Below are positions 1 through 5,449 of a DNA stretch of 5,449 nucleotides, one piece after another; the first letter of the stretch is position 1; every line of letters starts with the position of its first letter. The DNA comes from Globobulimina sp. (Eukaryota; Foraminifera; Rotaliida): contig PIVH01000567.1 in NCBI GenBank assembly GCA_003354225.1, positions 1-5,449 of the forward strand, given 5' to 3'. The notes below the pieces were generated by a model. The model saw only the letters and a program-made list of their open reading frames with translations. It did no database searches and was not told the DNA's origin. The translations under genes were made by a program, and so were the position numbers.

Positions 1-65
1 TTATGCAGTTTATTGAGTAATTCTTAATTATCATTCTAAAAGATTTTCTATAATATGATTATATT

Positions 66-92
66 GATGCAAACTATAAATTAGTTTGCATC
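66..92. repeat. inverted repeat, perfect 11-bp stem with 5-nt loop
   Basis: GATGCAAACTA at 66-76 is the exact reverse complement of TAGTTTGCATC at 82-92, separated by TAAAT. As DNA it could be a binding site for a dimeric regulator or a cruciform. As RNA it would form a short stem-loop. No T-run follows that would suggest a terminator. Its function is unknown. Confidence 0.85.
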
Positions 93-102
93 CCCACCAA
101 CA

Positions 103-119
103 ACTATCCACTATCCACT
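103..119. repeat. short tandem repeat, ACTATCC x 2.4
   Basis: Two exact copies of ACTATCC at 103-109 and 110-116 are followed by a partial ACT at 117-119. It lies between the first palindrome and the long hairpin. It is minor and may be chance or replication slippage. Confidence 0.6.
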
Positions 120-124
120 GTAGG

Positions 125-214
125 CACAACTATTGAGCTAATTTTCATTGTGGTGATCGGACTTCAACTTTTGGAGTTAATCGCTCACCACAATAAATTA
201 GCTCAATAGTTGTG
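125..214. repeat. long foldback hairpin (about 30 paired bases), MITE-like or small-RNA-precursor-like
   Basis: The left arm 125-156 pairs with the right arm 185-214. Twenty outer pairs are perfect (CACAACTATTGAGCTAATTT against 195-214). A 2-base bulge (145-146) follows, then ten more perfect pairs (147-156 with 185-194). The 28-base loop can itself form a small hairpin (161-167 with 171-177, loop CTT). Such pairing in 90 bases is far beyond chance. Possible identities are a small foldback or MITE-type element, a hairpin small-RNA precursor, or a structured regulatory segment upstream of UTP20. CTGT occurs at 118-121 and 216-219, but I do not regard it as a secure target-site duplication. Confidence 0.85.
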
Positions 215-232
215 TCTGTTTTTAAAAACAGA
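215..232. repeat. perfect 18-bp palindrome
   Basis: TCTGTTTTTAAAAACAGA is its own reverse complement and begins at the base directly after the long hairpin. As DNA it is a candidate site for a symmetric dimer. As RNA it could pair only with a strained loop. No function can be assigned. Confidence 0.8.
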
Positions 233-285
233 TTTTTACGACAAAGCAAAAATGTCTATTGTATTCCTACATACATTGAGTGCTA

Positions 286-313
286 CTTTTTTTTATATTT
301 TCCTTCTTTCTTT
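286..313 (+). promoter_or_regulatory. pyrimidine-rich tract with TATA-like core, possible UTP20 promoter element
   Basis: Twenty-six of 28 bases are T or C, including eight T in a row at 287-294. TTTATATTT sits inside it, about 80 bases before the start codon. T/C-rich tracts just upstream of transcription starts are common in compact fungal and protist promoters. The assignment rests only on composition and position. I found no clear copy of the yeast ribosome-biogenesis PAC motif. Confidence 0.3.
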
Positions 314-377
314 GATCCCTAAGAAATTGCATGACATCGAAAAAAAACTTCAACTAACTTTATATTAAGCAAACAAA

Positions 378-737
378 ATGCCAAAGAGCATCAAAAGCAT
401 TCTGCGAAGAGCCACAGGAAGAAACGGCAAGTCTATCCGACGCAAAAAAAATAGCCGCAAACAAAAATCACGTTTTAAATCATCAAACAAACGTACACCA
501 CAACCACAACCACATAAACCTCAATCCGCCACTAATTCCTTCAAACTCCAACTAAAAAATCTCCGACGCAAACAAATAAATCGTCCGCTATTAAAATCCA
601 AACAAGTAAAGCTCCGAAAAGAAAAACAGCGACAACGCAGACATGAAATTGATAGAAATCGCAAACCAAAAACAATCGAATACCTAAAAGCGAAAAAAGC
701 CGGCAATCCCCGACAAGTAAAAGGCAAGAAATCCCAG
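378..737 (+). other. basic low-complexity N-terminal tail of the UTP20-like protein (residues 1-120)
   Basis: By direct count the first 120 residues contain 44 Lys/Arg and only 4 Asp/Glu. Several clusters resemble nuclear or nucleolar localisation signals, notably RRKKNSRKQK at residues 21-30 and the stretch around residues 78-98. A short PQPQPH run at 41-46 is encoded by the hexamer CCACAA repeated from position 498. The conserved part of the family appears to begin near the acidic NEEEV at 135-139. The tail probably helps nucleolar targeting or RNA contact, which is inferred from composition only. It is in frame with the conserved part and has a stop just upstream of its ATG, so it is part of the predicted protein. 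Confidence 0.7.
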
Positions 738-3700
738 CTAGCCATCCTTCCAATTTCCTATTACAAGCAACAAGAACCCAATGAAGAAGAAGTGCCTTTT
801 CGTGATTCATACTTCGCCGCAAAAATAAACTCAATATCATCCATTAACCGCTCCTTAGAAATGCAAACATTGAAAGACAAATTAGGCCCATTATCCGCCT
901 CCTTACCGCATGTATTATTGCATAAAAAGAAGATATTCGACCTCATCATTGATTTTATAAACGAAGAGGCTCACAAACACATCTTACGCGATGCCGTTGG
1001 GTATGTCGATAACTTTGCATCCTTGCACTCCCTCTGCATTTTAACATTATTGACACTGAATTGACAGATTATTGATACAATTGGCCAAGGACATACGTCA
1101 GGAATTCATGCCATTTGTGGACGATTTATTGGTGTTTTTGGTGGAGATGTTTGAATGGAGAGAAACTAATTTAATTAATCTGCGTATTGTTTTTACAGCG
1201 TTTTCGTGGCTGTTTAAATATTTGCAGAAATATATGGAGATGGACGATATAAAGAGATATTATAAGAGGCATTTTATGCGTTTTTTAGGGAATAATAAGT
1301 ATTATGTACGCGATTTTATGGCGGAAGTATGTGGCAATATATTCAAAAGCAACTTGTTGTTGGCTGAAGGTGGTGAAAAGGAGAAAATACTGATTTTGAG
1401 AAATGATATTTTGAGTGTAAATGTTCGACAGTATTTATATGACAATGATCTGTTGAGGGATACCAGTCAAACGAGGCGCAATTTGCAGATTGGATTAAGT
1501 ATATTTCTATTTCAATTGATTCGAGGTATTTTGAAAGGATTTCACAGTAAAACTGCGGTAATGTTACCATTGATGTTAAGGGTATTGAAGCGGGACAGAA
1601 CTGTCGTAAATAAACGAGAAAAGGAAGAGCGCCAACACCAAATGAGTGTATTTAGGCAATTTATTGATTTATCCGCTGTCTATACCAATAATGCACACTG
1701 TTTGACATTTTTTGCACCATTTTTCAGCACATTAAGGCAACATTTATCACGCATGCAAAAGGAAAATGAATTAATGAGTATTGATGAGGATGCAAATGCA
1801 TTTTTAAGTGATTTGGATTATTTGAATAGATTATTGTCGTTATTTAATGTGTGGATATCGCACAACGTCGGCGAAGTTGTACCGGTCGCTGCTGGGCAAA
1901 ATTTGATTGCTTTACTTATCGCCTTAACTGACGAAAAATGGATAAATAGCATAAATACCAAAGATGCAGCACCGGAGCTGTACGTTTATATTCGTGCGGT
2001 GATGGAAGTCATTGTAAGTTGTTGGAAGATGCATAAATTTCAATCCATTGTGAGATTTCGAAAAGTATCGCAAAATGGCATAAAGATATTGTTAGATCAT
2101 TGTCATTCGGACACGAAAATGATCAGATTTATCATCGACAGGTTAGGCGCAACAAACATATTAGACACACAAATGAGAAAATATCTCATTCGGTGGATCG
2201 AAAAATGGGGCGATTCTCATGATAATAATCAAGCAATGTGGATTTTTTTGAAATTGATGCGGAAAAACGATAAAGGTTTCAATTTGGGCGAAGACAGTCA
2301 TATTATTCACAAAGTAAAGCAGGTTATGGCGGTACCGGTGCGTGGTGGTCGCAGTAAGGAGAATGATGCGAAAATGAACGAGTTATGGAAATACAATGTT
2401 GGAAATGTATGGAAAATCAGTCTGGGACAAAGTCGCCAAATACAGCAATATTTGCCAATGATACGACATTTTCCAGATAAGTTAGAATGGATTGAAGGCA
2501 TTTACAATTTGGTCAATGTATTGCTGAATTTTATCATTGCGAGAGACCGACAAAAGGCACACATTGAAGATTATAGATTGACATTTTTAAATAAATTGCA
2601 TAATGTACTAATTCAGTTATTGATGGCGTATTTGATGCAACATAATGTGCACGACATTGCACTGCCACACATTTTAAACAATTTGCAAACACATTGGAAC
2701 AAATGGTTTACATTAATCCAACGACACAGATATAACTCATTTATATTGAACGCATCATTGAATTTCATGGAATTTATACATTCATTTCATGCGTTTTTGA
2801 ACACCGAATCACAGACAAAAGTCACTGGAAATATGATTGCTGTCAAAGACACTGTGGACAGAATATTAAATATGGACACATTCACGGTGTATTATCCGTT
2901 ATTATTACCACATTTACACTCAGCAAATGCAAGCAATCGACGCCATGCCATTGATATTTTATGTTTATTCAACGCAGAAACCCGCTTTAATAATATTGAC
3001 TATTACGGCTCGAAGATATTACGCAAGCCCATATTGCAGGAATTAAAGGACATATTGCACGATGATTGGGGGCCTTCCTTGGACCGTGTCCGCGAGACTA
3101 AAGTGATGAATATAATATCTTTTGCATCAGGCATTGAACCATTATTATACTACAAACAAGACATTAAGATCCAATCCAAAGAGGATGGCATTAGATTAGG
3201 TAAACGGCCATGTTTGCACACACAACAAAGCTCCGCAGCCAACAAATACAACGCAGAAATTAATGATTATCAATTACAAATTGTCTGTCATGTTGTTTTT
3301 GGTTTTTTGCGCATTAATTACCGTCCTTTATGGAGTCACAGCATTGAACTATTAAATGTATTAAGTACGCGTTTCCCGCGGATGTTATGGACGGTATATC
3401 ACCAAATATTGCGTGATCTGATGCGTATTACGCATATTCGACGCGATATCGCCGAAAAATTAAGTGTTAGACAGAGCTTATTGGTGAATAGAAATAAATT
3501 TGCTGCGTCCCGACCTTTGCAAGTCTTGAATTTCTTATTTGAACATATCAATAAAAACGCAGTATTCGCGGCAATGCACATCAAAGATATCGTAACTATG
3601 TTCCTTGCCTTTATGGACAGTCAATATCATTTAGCTTATCCTCATTCCGCTGCTGCAGGAAATTACGGATTAATTATGGACGAAGACGCCGACGATGCTG

Positions 3701-5449
3701 CGAATAAGAAACGAATCAAAAAATATGATTGGAGTAAAAAGGATGAATGTTATACAAATACATCGAAAGTCAGAGTGCTCAGCAAATTGCGCAATTTTTT
3801 GGGCCTATTTAGTAGTGTAAGCGTGGATTATCACGGAACATTCGCTGAGGCCGTCGTGGTCAATTTACGTGATACGTTTTACAGATTATTATTACTGCGC
3901 GAGTTGGATATACAAAACATGACATTGGCGGCTTATGTGCGCTTTTACCCTCAGATCGCGCAGTATTACTCCAACGAACTGCGGAAAGAAGCAAAGGCGA
4001 TCTTGGACAAAAAGGGCATACGTATGAAAGCAGTAAAGTCGCGCAAGCGACATTACAGCGCTTCCTTCAGATCGCTGTTGAAGTTAACCAGATTGAAAGC
4101 GGGCTTGGTCAATTTCAATATGATAAAAGGGGACATTGGCTGCGTTGTCAATGACGAGCATCGCGTGTATGTGGTACCTGTTGTGATTCGGATTTTGTAC
4201 AATAAGTTATATGAACGGCAGGCGCGCAAAATAAAAGGCACGGTGCCTCAGCGCAGAAAGAGGATACTAACTTATATTTCTCTGCTGGAGAAGCACGAAA
4301 TCTTTGCATTTCTGGATATTTTGCATCACAATTTTGCTTCCTGGAAGCATACGGATGAGAGCTGCAGTCGCTCTGCGCCCGGTTTTGCCGCACAAGTCCA
4401 GCATTTGCGGATCATCGCCTTGTGGCTGCAATGTGCGCCAATGACAATGGGTCCTTTTCTGGACGAATTTTGCAAGTATTTGACGCTTATATTCAAGCAT
4501 AGTTATAAGTTTCTGACGTGTGCGCATTACCGGAAAGCGCGCAGTTTTACTGCGGTCGAACAGGATAAGTGTACGAGAAATTTTAATATGTGTTTGGACA
4601 TTTTGCAGAAATTCGTTGAGTTTTACTGCGAGTCGATGGGCGTTCGCATGGTATTGAAAGATTGGATGAGTTACATCAAGGACTATTTACAGAGCCAACT
4701 GCCAGAAATACGGCACGGCAATGCCTATGAAAATGTGGTGGCAATATGGAGCTTATTGAAATCGGTCAGTCACAACGAGGAATGTTGCAATTTTTTCGAC
4801 TTACGATGGCCGTTTGAATTGGTGTTGAGATGTCTAAACAGTGCAAAACTGTCCAAATTTACACGCGGTGCGAGTTTGAAGATCATTATGAATTTAATGG
4901 ACAATCAAGAAACTATGCGTCCGCTATTTATTAGGCACGGCAAAGGTATCTTGCATTGCATGCTGCGTTTATTGCTAATTCAGCAGCAGAATGAGTTAAA
5001 AACAGAAACGGAAATGTCTGCGAAATCCAAAAGGAAACAAAATCCCAACACCGAATTGAAAATCTTAGTGTATTTGGCGGATATTATTGAGGATAAAACT
5101 CAATTGCAACGCTTGACTGATTCATTGATGCCATATCTAATTAAATGCAAACGTTACAGCCGTATAATTATATCCTTGTTGGAGGTACTAACAAAATTAA
5201 TGAAACAGGTGGCAAATTATCAAACGTGGGCGCAACCTTTGTGTGATATTTTAAACTCGGTCTATGATAAAGTCGGCCGGTCATTGTTGTGCCAGTTATT
5301 GGCCAATATCTCAAAGTTAGCAGTAAAAGAAAGTAAAAGTGGCGACAGAGAGAATACAGTGCGTTGGTTGCAATTGGTAGCGCCGCTATTATTGGATTTG
5401 AATTGTGTGTATATCGAAGAGATAACAGGCAATCCCGTGCCATTTGCGT
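378..5449 (+). CDS. UTP20: UTP20 (DRIM)-like SSU processome HEAT-repeat protein; two exons, 3'-partial
   Basis: Coding sequence join(378..1000, 1068..>5449), giving 1668 codons plus one base. Family members (about 2,500-2,800 aa) are nucleolar alpha-solenoid scaffolds of the U3 snoRNP/SSU processome, needed for pre-18S rRNA cleavage. ATG 378 has A at -3, an in-frame TAA at 366-368 upstream, and no other Met until residue 162. Visible layout: a K/R-rich tail (1-120); an acidic NEEEV at 135-139 where family proteins start their conserved part; LLIQLAKDIRQEFMPF at about 209-224, a family hallmark restored only by splicing; a FSWLFKYLQKY helix nearby; HEAT-like helices throughout (for example 813-845, PLLLPHL); FGFLRINYRPLW near 952; a charged linker at 1078-1100; the EHR..VPVVIRILYNKL block at 1238-1255; and a KSKRKQ-bearing linker near 1527. 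No catalytic motifs are expected. The C-terminal third or more lies beyond the window. The family call comes from remembered conserved blocks, not a search. Orthology is very likely, although the protein is divergent. Confidence 0.92.
1001..1067 (+). other. spliceosomal intron 1 (67 nt, GTATGT...TTGACAG)
   Basis: The donor GTATGT at 1001-1006 follows GTTGG, and the acceptor CAG is at 1065-1067. No other AG occurs between donor and acceptor, so this is the first AG a scanning spliceosome would meet. Branch-point candidates are TTAAC (A1044, 23 bases before the intron end) and TTGAC (A1053, 14 bases before it), within a T-rich stretch. The intron splits a glycine codon (GG|A, residue 208). Its removal moves reading from the frame that stops at 1062-1064 to a frame open for over 4.3 kb. 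The join creates DAVG-LLIQLAKD, which matches the conserved UTP20 block. Splicing was not observed directly, but frame, consensus sites and protein conservation agree. Confidence 0.92.
4156..4209 (+). other. conserved UTP20/DRIM block EHR..VPVVIRILY (residues 1238-1255)
   Basis: This block, followed by a basic stretch and a second helix pair (RILTYISLLEKHEIFAFLDIL, split here as RILTYISLL and EIFAFLDIL), has the same order and spacing as the HR..LFPILMRILYG block and its following helices that I remember from animal UTP20. It lies in the central DRIM region of the family. It is the strongest local evidence for the family assignment within exon 2. It also shows that a nearby GTATGT at 4167-4172 is coding and not a splice donor. 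Confidence 0.75.

Larger units (their letters stand above)
1..377. other. AT-rich 5' non-coding region with clustered inverted repeats
   Basis: No convincing coding sequence is present on either strand. Positions 1-65 are plain AT-rich sequence in which I see nothing specific. Positions 66-232 hold three inverted repeats and a short tandem repeat, listed separately. Positions 233-285 show no recognisable structure. Positions 286-377 contain a pyrimidine-rich tract and an A-rich leader (AAGCAAACAAA before ATG 378) and are the likely core promoter and 5' UTR. An AATAAA at 192-197 could serve an upstream + strand gene as a polyadenylation signal, but it lies inside a hairpin arm and nothing else supports that. 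Confidence 0.6.

Noticed and set aside
192-197. AATAAA as the polyadenylation signal of an upstream + strand gene
   Set aside because: No upstream coding sequence or downstream GU-rich element is visible. The motif is expected by chance in AT-rich DNA and lies inside the hairpin arm.
66-232. tRNA, CRISPR repeat or Rho-independent terminator
   Set aside because: There is no cloverleaf or anticodon pattern, no regularly spaced repeated unit, and no GC-rich stem with a T-run immediately after it. The gene context is eukaryotic.
233-377. PAC/RRPE-type ribosome-biogenesis promoter motifs
   Set aside because: I looked for GATGAG/CTCATC and AAAATTTT-type cores upstream of the start and found no convincing copy, only A- or T-runs.
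521-949. Antisense open frames over exon 1 (521-745, 541-840, 761-949)
   Set aside because: They are rich in Leu, Phe, Cys and Arg, as expected when Lys-rich A/C-rich coding DNA is read backwards. They show no family features and overlap a supported gene.
378-1064. A stand-alone 228-residue basic protein ending at TGA 1062
   Set aside because: The last 20 residues come from intron sequence. Splicing at consensus sites restores a conserved UTP20 block and a very long frame.
1327-1332. Second GTATGT donor-like hexamer in exon 2 (another at 4167-4172)
   Set aside because: Both lie in a continuously open frame. The copy at 4167 is inside the conserved EHR..VIRILY block, and removing sequence there would break family conservation.
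4053-5443. Antisense open frames over exon 2 (4053-4241, 4148-4393, 4267-4527, 5168-5443, and shorter ones at 1343, 2307 and 3399)
   Set aside because: They are short, mutually overlapping and lack recognisable domains, and all lie opposite a conserved coding frame.
1-5449. A novel defence, toxin or mobile system
   Set aside because: The coding content is explained by one ribosome-biogenesis gene. There are no transposase, nuclease, reverse-transcriptase or toxin-antitoxin signatures in any frame I could read.

Overview
The window looks like nuclear DNA from an AT-rich, intron-poor eukaryote. It carries the 5' part of one large protein-coding gene on the + strand, preceded by about 377 bases of non-coding DNA. 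The eukaryotic reading rests on three things. A short spliceosomal intron has a GTATGT donor and a TTGACAG acceptor. There is no Shine-Dalgarno sequence or operon structure. The product belongs to a family confined to eukaryotes. The small intron, the long uninterrupted second exon and the pyrimidine-rich leader would suit a fungus or another compact protist genome, but the sequence does not settle the lineage.

Layout: positions 1-377 are non-coding, AT-rich and unusually rich in inverted repeats. They hold an 11-bp-stem palindrome at 66-92, a long foldback hairpin at 125-214 with about 30 paired bases, and a perfect 18-bp palindrome touching it at 215-232. A T/C-rich tract at 286-313 may belong to the promoter. 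The gene starts at ATG 378. Exon 1 is 378-1000, the intron is 1001-1067 (67 bases), and exon 2 runs from 1068 past the right edge without a stop. Together the exons encode 1668 residues plus one base, and the C-terminal part lies outside the window.

The product is best read as UTP20 (also called DRIM), the giant HEAT-repeat (alpha-solenoid) protein of the U3 snoRNP / small-subunit processome that is needed for 18S rRNA maturation in the nucleolus. Splicing joins a segment with the family's EEEV acidic start and helical pattern to the family's L-A-[RK]-D-[LI]-x-x-[ED]-F-x-P-[HF] block, and an EHR...VIRILY block lies further along. The N-terminal 120 residues are an extremely basic, low-complexity extension that I do not recognise from other UTP20 proteins.

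I see no mobile-element protein, CRISPR array, RNA gene or defence system. The coding part is a housekeeping gene. The features most worth a second look are the 5' inverted-repeat cluster, the basic N-terminal tail and the abrupt change in G/C strand skew between exon 1 and exon 2.
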